Assembly: GCA_964536215.1 (NCBI GenBank)
Contig: CAZHWT010000010.1
Coordinates: 1-34,107, forward strand
Reading direction: 5' to 3'
DNA from: CAZHWT01 sp964536215
GTDB lineage: Bacteria > Patescibacteriota > CAZHWT01
DNA length: 34,107 nt
Positions 15,340 through 24,700 of the stretch are shown here, piece after piece. Positions within the stretch are counted from its first letter, which is position 1; every line of letters begins with the position of its first letter. Made by a program: the position numbers and the translations under genes. A model generated the notes under the pieces. The model did no database searches. It saw only the letters and a program-made list of their open reading frames with translations, and had not been told where the DNA came from.

Positions 15340-16134
15340 TTACGACTTCTCCTGCTGCGCTTCTACATAGGTCATGGCTTCCTGCAAGTCATGGAAAGGG
15401 TTCTTTTGGTCTTTAATGTCCCACAATCGACCATCTCGGACAAAGAACCACTTTTTGGCATACTTTAAAAACTCCATATCGTGGGTGACCATAATGACCG
15501 TTAAGCCCTGCTTGTTGGCCATTAGCAGGGTGTCGATAACGTCGGCAATCGATTTAGAGTCAAGGTGGGCCGTTGGCTCATCGGCAAACACCACCCATGG
15601 GTCGTTAACCAGTGCCCGAGCAATCGAAGCTTTTTGCTGCTGTCCAGAGGATAGCTCGTAGGCTTTTTGCTTATGCTTATCGGCCAAGCCAACCGCCTCC
15701 AATTGGGCCTGGGCCGGCTGCAAAGCCTGGGAGGTTGTTTTGCCTTGCAATAACAGTGGTAGGGCCACATTGTGCCCCACATCCATCGTTTCCAGCCAAA
15801 ACTGATCCTGCGGGATCAAGCCAAACCGCCTCAGCCGAATAGTGGTCCGCTCTTCGTCACTAAAGTCATACAGCGATTCGCCTTTTAATAGCACCTGACC
15901 TAAATCCGGTTGCTCCACTCCCATTAAAATATTCAACAAGGTTGATTTACCCGACCCAGACGGACCAAAAATAACCACAAAGTCGCCATACCCAATCTGA
16001 AAGGTTATGTCTGAGACAGGGCTAATCATTTGCTTGCCGACGTGGTAGACCTTGGACAGACCAACGGCCTCAATAATCGGCGCTTTGGTCACAAATTCTT
16101 CAACCGGACTGGTTGGTGCACTAGTTTCGCTCAT
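15340..16134 (-). CDS. ABC transporter ATPase of the LolD/MacB type
   Basis: The 264-residue ATPase drives the permease encoded next to it. Walker A is GPSGSGKS (57-64). The Q-loop glutamine is in LIPQDQF. The signature is LSSGQQQKASIARAL, with Ser in place of the usual first Gly. Walker B with catalytic Glu is VVFADEPTAHLD, and the switch His is in VMVTHD. The first 20 residues are a non-conserved extension. There is no signal peptide, so the protein is cytoplasmic, bound to the membrane through the permease. It is the first gene of the tight operon that continues through the F1 genes; a candidate promoter lies at 16169-16197. Confidence 0.93.
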   Translation of the reverse strand: MSETSAPTSPVEEFVTKAPIIEAVGLSKVYHVGKQMISPVSDITFQIGYGDFVVIFGPSGSGKSTLLNILMGVEQPDLGQVLLKGESLYDFSDEERTTIRLRRFGLIPQDQFWLETMDVGHNVALPLLLQGKTTSQALQPAQAQLEAVGLADKHKQKAYELSSGQQQKASIARALVNDPWVVFADEPTAHLDSKSIADVIDTLLMANKQGLTVIMVTHDMEFLKYAKKWFFVRDGRLWDIKDQKNPFHDLQEAMTYVEAQQEKS

Positions 16135-16168
16135 AGGCTATACAGCCGCGCATCAGGCAGCCATGTAC

Positions 16169-16197
16169 AGTATGGCGGTATTAGCCGCAAGCTGCAA
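16169..16197 (-). promoter_or_regulatory. Candidate promoter of the ABC/F1-ATPase operon
   Basis: On the minus strand TTGCAG (16192-16197) and CATACT (16169-16174) have a 17-base spacer. Transcription would start about 28 bases before ATG 16134. The hexamers match moderately, and no clear Shine-Dalgarno site precedes the start. Confidence 0.4.
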
Positions 16198-16210
16198 GTC
16201 AATCCCACCC

Positions 16211-16270
16211 AACCCGTCGGGTTCGCAGCAATGCCAACCTTCCACTCCAGACCCAACCCGGAGGGTTCGC
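16211..16270. repeat. Two related small hairpins, AACCC-N3-GGGTTCGC
   Basis: AACCCGTCGGGTTCGCA at 16211-16227 and AACCCGGAGGGTTCGC at 16255-16270 form 5-bp stems with 3-base loops and share flanks. They lie in the 320-base gap between the LamG gene and the ABC ATPase gene, upstream of the candidate operon promoter. No gene is visible in this gap. Confidence 0.6.
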
Positions 16271-16342
16271 AAAACTAGCTTGGTTTATGGCTGGGTGGCA
16301 GGAGTCCTCTTCTTACTGTCATTCTCGACCCACCCACCACCT

Positions 16343-16393
16343 GTCATTCTCGACCCGATCGAGAATCCGATTCCCGATCAAGTCGGGAATGAC
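16343..16393. repeat. 51-bp REP-like palindromic element, copy 2
   Basis: This is the best-preserved copy: GTCATTCTCGACCCGATC opens the first hairpin, ATTCCCGATCAAGTCGGGAAT forms most of the second, and the element closes in GAATGAC. A fragment of the same 5' end (GTCATTCTCGACCC) lies just before it at 16318-16331. The tail ACGATCAACGATTAACGATT follows. Confidence 0.8.
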
Positions 16394-16429
16394 ACAAAAA
16401 CGATCAACGATTAACGATTTACGATTTGC

Positions 16430-16459
16430 AATAAATAGGGATTTAAATCCCTATTTATT
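16430..16459 (-). terminator. Perfect 30-bp A/T-rich palindrome containing the LamG gene stop codon
   Basis: AATAAATAGGGATTT pairs perfectly with AAATCCCTATTTATT. The stop codon of the LamG gene (16455-16457) lies inside. The stem has a 3-bp G/C core in A/T arms and no long U-tract, so it may end transcription or protect the 3' end. Related palindromes or half-palindromes lie at 5371-5384, 21703-21718 and 28992-29021. Confidence 0.55.
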
Positions 16460-19400
16460 TTCCCCACCTCACCGCCCCACCGTTATAGAGCGCCTTAACT
16501 TGAGTATCCGTCAAAGCATAGTTAAATATCTGCACATCATCAATTTGACCTCTCATCATGTTTAACGCATTGCCTCTATTCCCAATGACAATCCCTGTAT
16601 TGCCAGAAGTGATAGCGCCAAAGGCAGCACTAACTGCATCCAGTCGACCATTCAGGTACAACTCAGCCCTACCATTATTCAAAACAAACAGCACATAGGT
16701 CCATATATTGGGCAGTATAGCTAAGTTGCTAGTAATTTGTCTGTCTATCATGCCAAATGCAAGCTGATTACCAAGTCCAGACCGCCTTCTGTGGAAATAC
16801 CAATCCCGACCCGAAACAGCATACTGACTGCTCCCAACAATCGTATAATTCTCATTACTATCCACTTGTGGCTTTATCCAGGCTGAGATTGAAAAATTAT
16901 CAGTTAAATCAAACAGACTTGAACTAGCACGAACCTCGTCATCCACCCCATCAAAACTCATGGCACTGTTATACTTCCCACTCTTAGCCATTCCCCAGGC
17001 ACTACTCGCATTCTCACAATTACCTACTGTTGTTACACCACTACTTCCTAAATTAATCGTCCCATCCCCAGATCCTATCGCTCCGCTCCAGGATGACGAA
17101 TTATGGGCAACACTTCCACTACATTCATCAAATTTATATTGAGCTATTGGTTTACCATAGTTATAGTCCCAGGCAACCTGAGCTGGAGTACGAGCGTAGT
17201 TGTAAATACGCATCTGGTCAATCTGGCCATTAAAGAAGGCTCTGTCGCCAAAGGAATATCTATCTTTACCAATAAGCCTAATATCGGTCTCCGAACTAAA
17301 ATTACCAGTTAGTGAGTGATTATTAGTCCCAATAAGCTGACCATTGAGGTAAACATACGTATTGGATGACGTCTTTACCGCTGACACATAGTACCAGTTA
17401 CCATATTCCAGAACAGCACTCGGCTTAAGTGGAACCAGGTCGCCTTCATTGTCCCGGATCTGAAACATAACCCGCTTATCGCTCATAACTCCAAGCGTAA
17501 CAGACTGCTTGCCAACCCCAATAACATTGGTCCGCTGAGTAAATAACTGATTCACTCCCACCCCGCCTTCACCATCCATCTTAAACCAAGCCCCAATCGT
17601 AAAGTCGCCCGTTCCAAACGGAATCGAACTAGCATAACTTACAGAAGTGTCCACCCCATTAAAATTTCCAGCCTTTCCTGCCTTACCCGCCGCAAAGGCA
17701 TTGCCCGTCCCACTCCACGTCCCATTATTCCCATTCCCGGACGTATCTTTAACCGTAAATCCCGACCCGTCTTCAAAATCCCACTCCGCCACCGGTTTGG
17801 CGCAACTAGCAGCATCCCCAGGTACGCAATACTCACTCCCAGCTGAATTACTTGGTTTAGTCGCCGTCTGGCCAGTGCCAGACGTAGCCGATTCCGTCGA
17901 AGTATTACCCATAATGCTTCCAACAGACTGATTGTAGTCGACTAAGATATCTTGAGAGGTAAGTGCTTGGTTGTAAACTTTTAGTTCATCTATATGACCA
18001 GAGAAATCTTGTGGCACCCCTACAGTATTACTTCGGCCAATAGAAAATGAAGTTGCAGATTCAACCGTAGGCAAAGTAATAGTCCCAGACCGAACCATTC
18101 TCCCATTAATATAAAGATGGACTGTAGTACCACGTCGCACTGCAACAACGTAAGACCACTCATCCTCCAAAACGGTATTGCCCCCAGAAGTAATGGTTTT
18201 AAAAGCTCCGTCATACCAGCTAAATTGGGCATAGTGATATGTATGGTTGTAGGTAAGAGAGTACTCCATATCAGAGTACTGCCCCATTCGTACAATTGAC
18301 CCGAGAGTATCAGTATAGTTGGATGACGGTTTAATCCAAGCTGCAACTGTTACATCGCCCATAGCATGTAGGTTGGTATTCGCTACAGTGACTGTAGGGT
18401 TATTATTCGTATTCGCCGCGTCAAAAAATAGCGCGCCGCTTTGCTTTCCATCCAGCCATTCAGGCAAGATACAACCATCACCCTGACAGGATAAAGTTCC
18501 ATCATTGCCCATCCCCGAAGAATCATGTGCCGCTATTCCCTGCCCTTCATCAAACTTCCAATACCCAATCGGACTATCCACCACCGGCCGCCCCGCCTGC
18601 ATATCTTGCACAATCTGACCGGGAGTCCGAGCGTAATTATATATTTTTACCTCATCAATTAACCCTTTAAACTTAGTACTCAAATCCCGTTTGCCTATAT
18701 GCCAGTCAAACTGAGGCAACACGTCACTTGGCACATTGGTAACTTCACCAACCGACACCCCATTAACATATAATGTTAACTTTTGAGCCTCAAAATCCCG
18801 CACAGCTGACACATATACCCATTGATGCCTAGTCATCCCAGGAGAATTAATATATCGGTATCCTGGGGTCCAAAGAGAGTTACCAACAAACGCCCCCCAC
18901 TTCCATTCATTAGTTGGCTTATCGTAACTATACGTTAATCTAAATCCTTGACTGTTTCCAACTATCTCCTCAGTCAGCCCCACCGATTCATTTTCATCAT
19001 CAACCCTTACCCATGCGCCCAAAGTCCCACTCCTCCGCACCACTATGTTGCTCCCTAAATCAACCCAATCGTTAGTCGCTCCCGTCTCATTAAAACTACC
19101 CGCTTTGCCAACCTGCCCAGCCGCATAGCGGACGCCTGTTCCACTCCAAGTCCCCATATTCCCATTCCCAGACTTATCATAAACAGAATTCCCCGCCCCT
19201 TCCTCAAAATCATAATAGGCCACAGGTTTGGGGGCATAATTGTAGAGTTGTTGGACTTCGGTGCTGGAAAGAGCGCGGTTGTAAATCCGAGTTTCATCCA
19301 ACGTAGCATCGAGATTAAAACGTGCATCTGAGGCGGCAGTGCCAAACTGGAAGATACTGCTTAAGTTTGGAATATATGTCCCGCTTTGCGTAGCTGACTT

Positions 19401-21053
19401 TACGCCGTCGATATATAAAGATGCGGTCGAATTATGGGACGAATACTCAAACGTTAAATAGTACCATCGATTTACATCTAATATTTCAGGAGTAGTTAAC
19501 TCTATATTGCCACCAGACTGGATTGTACTTAGCATAACCGTGTTATTCGCTTTAATATCAGCTCTGAATCCACTCGTTTGATAAGTTTCATGGTACAAAA
19601 TCGTTTTATGGTAATTTGTACCAGGAGGCTTTCTGTTGTAAAGCCACAAGGACACGGTAAAACCAGCTTGAAGATTTAGACTATTACTGTAATCAACACG
19701 CATATAATCATCCACCCCATCAAAACTCCCACCATTACCAAACTTGCCGCCACCAACCGCTGCTCCATTTATCGACTGCCCATTATTCCCATTCCCACTA
19801 GCGTCCTGCACTTCGCCCGCTGTCCCGTTCCAGCTGGATTCATCCATCTTCCAATACCCCACCAACCCATTAGACAAGTTAGCCTGCTGTTGGTTAAGAC
19901 TAGTTATGCCCGCTATATAGTCCTGTTGGATTTGTTGTTGAGTGCGGGCATAGCTGTAAACTTTTGGATCATCAATCGAACCCAAAAAAGTTGTACTGTA
20001 GCTGCCTCCTGCGTCATAACTACCTACTGTAAATTTCCTTGTATTATCAACTATAGCCCCCCCAACCAAGTGTGTCTGAGGGTCTAACTTCCCATCAATG
20101 TACAATCGGACGTTTGAACCATCATATACTCCGACCACTAGATGCCAAATATTTTGGCTAAGAGTACCAGATGACACAAATGAGCTCCATCCTCCATTGT
20201 TCAGTAGAAGTCTAATGTGACCTTGTGCATCTAGATCCAGTTTATATGACAATTCTCGGCCCAAGATATGACCAGATTTTATAGCATCAGGTTTAATCCA
20301 GGCGCTTAATGCAATTTTTGATAAACCTTTCAAATTTTCCGAAGAGCCCATTTCCACATAATCGTTCACCCCGTGAAAAAAGAGACACTTCCCGCTAGGA
20401 CACATCTCCTCACTTTGCCACGTCGCTCCATTAATCGTCCCATCAAGAGATCCTATCGCTCCGCTCCAGGATGACGCATGAGCAGTTGTCCCATACCCTT
20501 CATCAAACTTCCACTCAGCTATTGGTCCTGCAGAAGATTCTTCACTCCCAAAGCTCGTCGTTACCCCAGCTGCCTCATTATTAAAACTATCTAACACACG
20601 CGTATCACTAGCTGAAGCATTACCATAGTAAGCGTAGAGTGTTTGTTCTCCAGCTGGCAGTGATCCAAAGAGTAGCTCAATCTCCGTCGAAGCCGTCCCA
20701 CACCCAGACACAACATGGTACGGAATAGTCGTCCCATTGTAATCAGTAAATCTAAGATCCGAACAATCACTCTTGAATCTTGTCGTATCCGAAGTATCTA
20801 GCTCCACTGTTGTATACACATTAGACTCATCACTCTCATGGGTAACAGTAATCCCTTTCCTAAACATCCAGTCTTCGTTATACCAGGCCGCCTGTGCCTC
20901 ATTCGGTTGGATAAAGTTCAAGATGGGCACAAGGGTCGTTGCAACCAGGAGAGCTGCCAGTCCAATGACTGCAGTCTTGCGAATAGAGGGACTAGGCAGT
21001 AACGTAAGCGTCCAGCGTCCAGTTTCAAGCGTCCAGGTTTTTATTAGTGTCAT
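16455..21053 (-). CDS. Giant secreted DUF2341/LamG multidomain protein, 1532 residues
   Basis: After a signal segment (KTAVIGLAALLVATTLVPIL, likely cleavage near NEAQA), a DUF2341-type domain begins at AWYNEDWMFRKGITVTHESD. It is followed by about six LamG/concanavalin-A-like domains, each with a GNGNNGT-type start, a SFDGVDDY-like strand, an AWIKP or AWFKM strand, and an IDEVKIYNYART-type end that links to the next domain. Such domains bind carbohydrates or proteins and often tile surface proteins. No anchor motif is seen at the C-terminus. The open frame continues to 21428, but the first 125 residues are translated intergenic repeats, so I start at ATG 21053, which lies inside a partial REP element. 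Its position between the kelch/FN3 gene and the ABC/F1 operon, on the same strand, suggests a common surface function. Confidence 0.8.
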   Translation of the reverse strand: MTLIKTWTLETGRWTLTLLPSPSIRKTAVIGLAALLVATTLVPILNFIQPNEAQAAWYNEDWMFRKGITVTHESDESNVYTTVELDTSDTTRFKSDCSDLRFTDYNGTTIPYHVVSGCGTASTEIELLFGSLPAGEQTLYAYYGNASASDTRVLDSFNNEAAGVTTSFGSEESSAGPIAEWKFDEGYGTTAHASSWSGAIGSLDGTINGATWQSEEMCPSGKCLFFHGVNDYVEMGSSENLKGLSKIALSAWIKPDAIKSGHILGRELSYKLDLDAQGHIRLLLNNGGWSSFVSSGTLSQNIWHLVVGVYDGSNVRLYIDGKLDPQTHLVGGAIVDNTRKFTVGSYDAGGSYSTTFLGSIDDPKVYSYARTQQQIQQDYIAGITSLNQQQANLSNGLVGYWKMDESSWNGTAGEVQDASGNGNNGQSINGAAVGGGKFGNGGSFDGVDDYMRVDYSNSLNLQAGFTVSLWLYNRKPPGTNYHKTILYHETYQTSGFRADIKANNTVMLSTIQSGGNIELTTPEILDVNRWYYLTFEYSSHNSTASLYIDGVKSATQSGTYIPNLSSIFQFGTAASDARFNLDATLDETRIYNRALSSTEVQQLYNYAPKPVAYYDFEEGAGNSVYDKSGNGNMGTWSGTGVRYAAGQVGKAGSFNETGATNDWVDLGSNIVVRRSGTLGAWVRVDDENESVGLTEEIVGNSQGFRLTYSYDKPTNEWKWGAFVGNSLWTPGYRYINSPGMTRHQWVYVSAVRDFEAQKLTLYVNGVSVGEVTNVPSDVLPQFDWHIGKRDLSTKFKGLIDEVKIYNYARTPGQIVQDMQAGRPVVDSPIGYWKFDEGQGIAAHDSSGMGNDGTLSCQGDGCILPEWLDGKQSGALFFDAANTNNNPTVTVANTNLHAMGDVTVAAWIKPSSNYTDTLGSIVRMGQYSDMEYSLTYNHTYHYAQFSWYDGAFKTITSGGNTVLEDEWSYVVAVRRGTTVHLYINGRMVRSGTITLPTVESATSFSIGRSNTVGVPQDFSGHIDELKVYNQALTSQDILVDYNQSVGSIMGNTSTESATSGTGQTATKPSNSAGSEYCVPGDAASCAKPVAEWDFEDGSGFTVKDTSGNGNNGTWSGTGNAFAAGKAGKAGNFNGVDTSVSYASSIPFGTGDFTIGAWFKMDGEGGVGVNQLFTQRTNVIGVGKQSVTLGVMSDKRVMFQIRDNEGDLVPLKPSAVLEYGNWYYVSAVKTSSNTYVYLNGQLIGTNNHSLTGNFSSETDIRLIGKDRYSFGDRAFFNGQIDQMRIYNYARTPAQVAWDYNYGKPIAQYKFDECSGSVAHNSSSWSGAIGSGDGTINLGSSGVTTVGNCENASSAWGMAKSGKYNSAMSFDGVDDEVRASSSLFDLTDNFSISAWIKPQVDSNENYTIVGSSQYAVSGRDWYFHRRRSGLGNQLAFGMIDRQITSNLAILPNIWTYVLFVLNNGRAELYLNGRLDAVSAAFGAITSGNTGIVIGNRGNALNMMRGQIDDVQIFNYALTDTQVKALYNGGAVRWGK

Positions 21054-21073
21054 TCTCGACCCGATCGAGAATC
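21049..21073. repeat. Partial REP-like element carrying the LamG start codon
   Basis: The first half of the 51-bp element (GTCATTCTCGACCCGATCGA and on to GAATC) is conserved; the second half is degraded. The ATG at 21053 used for the LamG protein is read from this repeat on the minus strand. Another repeat word, GTCATTCTGAGGCTTGCCGA, follows at 21108-21127. Confidence 0.7.
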
Positions 21074-21423
21074 CGCTTCCTGCCGCTGCGAGGATAACAC
21101 CATTCGTGTCATTCTGAGGCTTGCCGAAGAATCTTCCAGGCTGAGAAGCAGTCTGGCCTAGATTGCCACGTCGGCTCCGCCTCCTAGCACCAACGTGAAA
21201 GAACCATCGACTATAAACCCCTGTCCGCCCCGCTAGGGGAGGAATGAACCATGAACCAACAACTGCAGCCCACAGGCTGCGCACGTACCTATCCATACCA
21301 TATACTCTACCGTACCCTGACAGGCAAGCACAAGCACTGGAAGATGCGGAAGACTCGCCGAGCAAAACTCGGCTGGATGGCAGGATGGCTCGCTGCGCTG
21401 AAGAGCAAGAATGCTTTATTCGT
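21074..21423. other. Gene-free spacer
   Basis: The open frame across this stretch translates repeat-derived, low-complexity residues (many Arg, Ser, Cys) unlike the rest of the LamG protein. I see no supported gene. It holds small inverted repeats such as CGTCGGCTCCGCC and CCGCCCCGCTAGGGG and the leader of the LamG gene. Confidence 0.5.
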
Positions 21424-21474
21424 GTCATTCTCGACCCGATCGAGAATCAGATTCTCAGTCGAGCTGAGAATGAC
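21424..21474. repeat. 51-bp REP-like palindromic element, copy 3
   Basis: GTCATTC to GAATGAC, again 51 bases. The first hairpin is ATTCTCGACCCGATCGAGAAT; the second has compensatory changes (ATTCTCAG paired with CTGAGAAT) that keep the pairing. The tail ACACAAAAACGATCAACGAT is shared with copy 2. Confidence 0.8.
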
Positions 21475-21554
21475 ACAAAAACGATCAACGATCAACGCTT
21501 CCCGATTCACCCCGATTTGATCGGAGTCAAGCCGGGAATGACACAAAGCGGAGA

Positions 21555-21588
21555 GAAGTACGTACACATGTACGTACACATGTACGTA
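21555..21588. repeat. Three TGTACGTACA palindromes at 12-bp period, array 2
   Basis: Units at 21555-21564 (first base A), 21567-21576 and 21579-21588, with CA spacers. The design is the same as at 5250-5283. The array lies downstream of the kelch/FN3 gene. Confidence 0.9.
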
Positions 21589-21603
21589 CATTCCAGCGCA
21601 GGG

Positions 21604-21710
21604 ATTCTCGATCGGGTCGAGAATGACAAAGAATAACGGTTTACCCCGACTCAATCGGGGTTTACGATCTACGATTTGCGATAGACGATTAACGATTTAC
21701 CATAAATCCC
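21604..21710. repeat. Half REP element and A/T-rich cassette downstream of the kelch/FN3 gene
   Basis: The half REP hairpin (21604-21627) and its tail to 21636 are identical to 5285-5317. Between lies the perfect hairpin-like pair CCCCGACTCAATCGGGG (about 21644-21660). The block 21680-21710 is identical to 5327-5357. The cassette ends next to the stop codon of the kelch/FN3 gene. Confidence 0.85.
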
Positions 21711-21713
21711 TAT

Positions 21714-24700
21714 TTATTGCCCCAATATACTCTGCAGCGTCTTAAGGATAATATCCAGCAGCGAATTTTGGCTGTCTGGGGTAACGGCAGTTACCTCTTG
21801 GCCATAGGCAGTGTTGCCGCTAATGTCTCGGGAAATTGGCTTAATCCGATAGATTTGTGCCAAATCTAAGTTGGAAATAACTACCACATGATTTGTCTTC
21901 GGTTCTGGATCTAGCGTGGTCGTGGTTGATTTATCAGCACTGGCTGCGCGATACTCTATTTGCGATGACGATGGTTCATCGGTATGCCAGGACACAATCA
22001 TCTGCGCCTTACCATTACCCCAGGCCCCCATAGTCGCCACGTCTACCGACACATTGTCAATGGTTGGTACTCGCGTATCTACTTGCGAGGTCCAGCGCTG
22101 GTTATCGGCAGTAGCCAGGTTGCCATACCGATCGCGACCTCGAACCGACACCAGATACTCGGCGCTTCCAGCCAAATCGCTCAACTCTAAACGGTGGTCC
22201 GTAGTTAGCTCCCCGCTGGCCTCCTCCTTAGTCAACCCTACTGCGCTGTAGGTAATAAACGAATCCGTCGGCACATTAGTTGTCCATGTTACCGCCACAG
22301 CAATAGTCGGTCGGTCAAGCAGTGGCTGGAACCTGACATTGGACACCTTGGGCAGCGGCACAGTCGTAAACGTATAGTCGTCACTATTAATCACGCTGCC
22401 AAACTCGGTCGTCGCCACCACTCGGTAGTGGTACTGCGTCCCACTCTGCAGCCCTACCAGGCGCATAAAGTGGCTACGCACCAACCCGTCATCCTCTGCC
22501 TCCTGCTGCAAACCATAATCAGTATTAGTACCATACTCCACCTTAGTCTTAGTTCCTACAGACGTTTGCCATTGGATAATAGCCGCGCTCAAGGTAATAT
22601 CGCTCGATCGCACCTCATAGATGCGGGCCGTCTCGCTGGTTCTAAACGTGTAAATTTGTGAATAAGAGTCAGCCAGACTATAATTGCGATCGGCGTCAAA
22701 ACTTTGCACCTTGTAGTAATACACTGTCGAGGGCGACAGACCAGTAATGGTTACGTGGTGCTCCGAAACATCATCCAACGACCCTTTACTCTGCTGCAGA
22801 TCGTTAGGCTTGGTGCCGTAGTAAACAAAACTGGACGAACCGCGCGATGTCACCCAGCTCACGTCGGCCTGGTCAAAACCGGCCCGCACAACTGGCGCCG
22901 ACACAATTTCTGGCGGACTAACAAATCGTCCCTGAGCCTGCTGCGACACTATACCCGACGGCCCGCCGGTGTTATCCACATTATCCGAAGCCCGCACCCG
23001 GTAGTAATAAATCTTTTCTGGCGCCACCGTCAGGTCGACAAAGGCCGCCGTACTGACTGTACCCAAGCTCTCAAAGGTATGATTATCCTCTGACCGCTCC
23101 ACAATATAGTGGTCCACTCCATTACCCTCAAAGGTGGGTTTGGTCCAGGTCAACGTCAACGACCAGCGGTTAGTATTGCGGTCAGACGAGTCAGTAGCCA
23201 CCAGATTGAGTGGGATGCCTGGCGATACGGTGTTAGCAATAAAGTTAGCCGAAGCATAATTATTCCAGTTAACATTATTGGCTTCGTCCTTAGCCACCAT
23301 ATAGATAATGTTCGTCCCCTGCTGGGTGGCTGCCTTAAAGGCCTGAATAAATTTGTCAGTAGTGCAGGTAGTGTTAATGCTGGTCGGTAGCTCGTTAATA
23401 CTGTAGCAGTAAGTCAACCGATCTGGGTCTCCAGCAAACACGGCTGGCAGTTCCCAGGTATAGGCAAACAAGTTTTGGGCCGAGACTGGCGGAATAGCCC
23501 GCAGGTTTTGGACAGGACCTGGTGGGTCGGTTGAGTAGTAGAACGAGGCTTGGGCCGAAGATGAGGCATAGTTACCAGCTACGTCTTTGGTTCGGATATA
23601 GAAAACGTTGGTCCCAGATAGGTAGGCGGCTGGCACGTTATCTAAGTGCAAGTCGGTGGTGCAGGTCTCAGTCGAGAATGCCCCTGTCGTGGCGCCAGTA
23701 CGGTAGCAATAGGCCGCAATGCCGGAGTGAGCGTCGGAGGCGTTAGGCCATTGGAAGGTGTAGATATTTTTAGCTGTGTAGCCCGATGGCGTGACCGAAA
23801 TAAACGGTGGATTCTCTGGCGGCGTGTTATCAAATTTGTAAATAAACGGCGCAAATACATTGGGGTCAATGTTTCCCGTTTCGTCCTGCGCTTGGATACG
23901 CAAGTAGTAGACGTTAGATTGAGTCAAATTGGCCTCAAACTGTGTCTCAGTCACAAACTGGCCAGCCGTCTCTGGTAGCGCGGTCTCATCGGTACCAAAG
24001 TAGACCCAGTAGCCTTTAACGTGCGACCCTAGCTCGCCATCGGTGGCTCCACCAGCTTGACCCGGGTCCGGCCAGTCTAGTACTGGTTTGGCAAAGTTAT
24101 ACCAACGATTATTAAGCAATTCAGTTGACTTGGTCGCATCGGTGTATGGCGTCATAATGGATGGGTTAGTTGGTGGATCGGTGTCGAAATAATAGTCCAG
24201 CGCATAACTATCCACTGTTGGCGTAAAGACATTGTCATACGAATATAAAATCAGTTTAATCTGAGTAAATTTGCGCGGGGTGGAAGTAACGTGAGTCGAC
24301 AACTGTCCACCATAATACTTAGCTTGATCAGCCAACTTCCAGTCATCCCAAGTGTCCCCATCCGCCGACGTCCGCGTCCACATCTCCACTGCCGTATTGT
24401 CCGGAATCTCCGCCTCAGCCTTAAGCGTAGCGTAATCATACAGCCCCTCAATCTGAATCGGCTGAGACGTATGCGTCGCCAACCCATTAAACCCCCTATC
24501 TGCCGCCGGGAAATTAAATTGCCACAACCCAGGGCTACCGTGGCTAAATACTAAGGCGCGCTGTTCGTCCACCTTAATAATGAGAGAACCGCTAGTAAAC
24601 TGTTCTGGCGCATCTGTGCCATTTGTCCAGGCATCACCAGCAAGAGAGTAAATAAACATCTTAGCACTGCCAACGCCTGCCGAGGCATAAATAGCACCAT

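Noticed and set aside
21054..21428. N-terminal extension of the LamG protein (125 residues, start at 21428)
   Set aside because: It translates REP-like and other intergenic repeats, lacks domain character, and would place a signal peptide 140 residues inside the protein.
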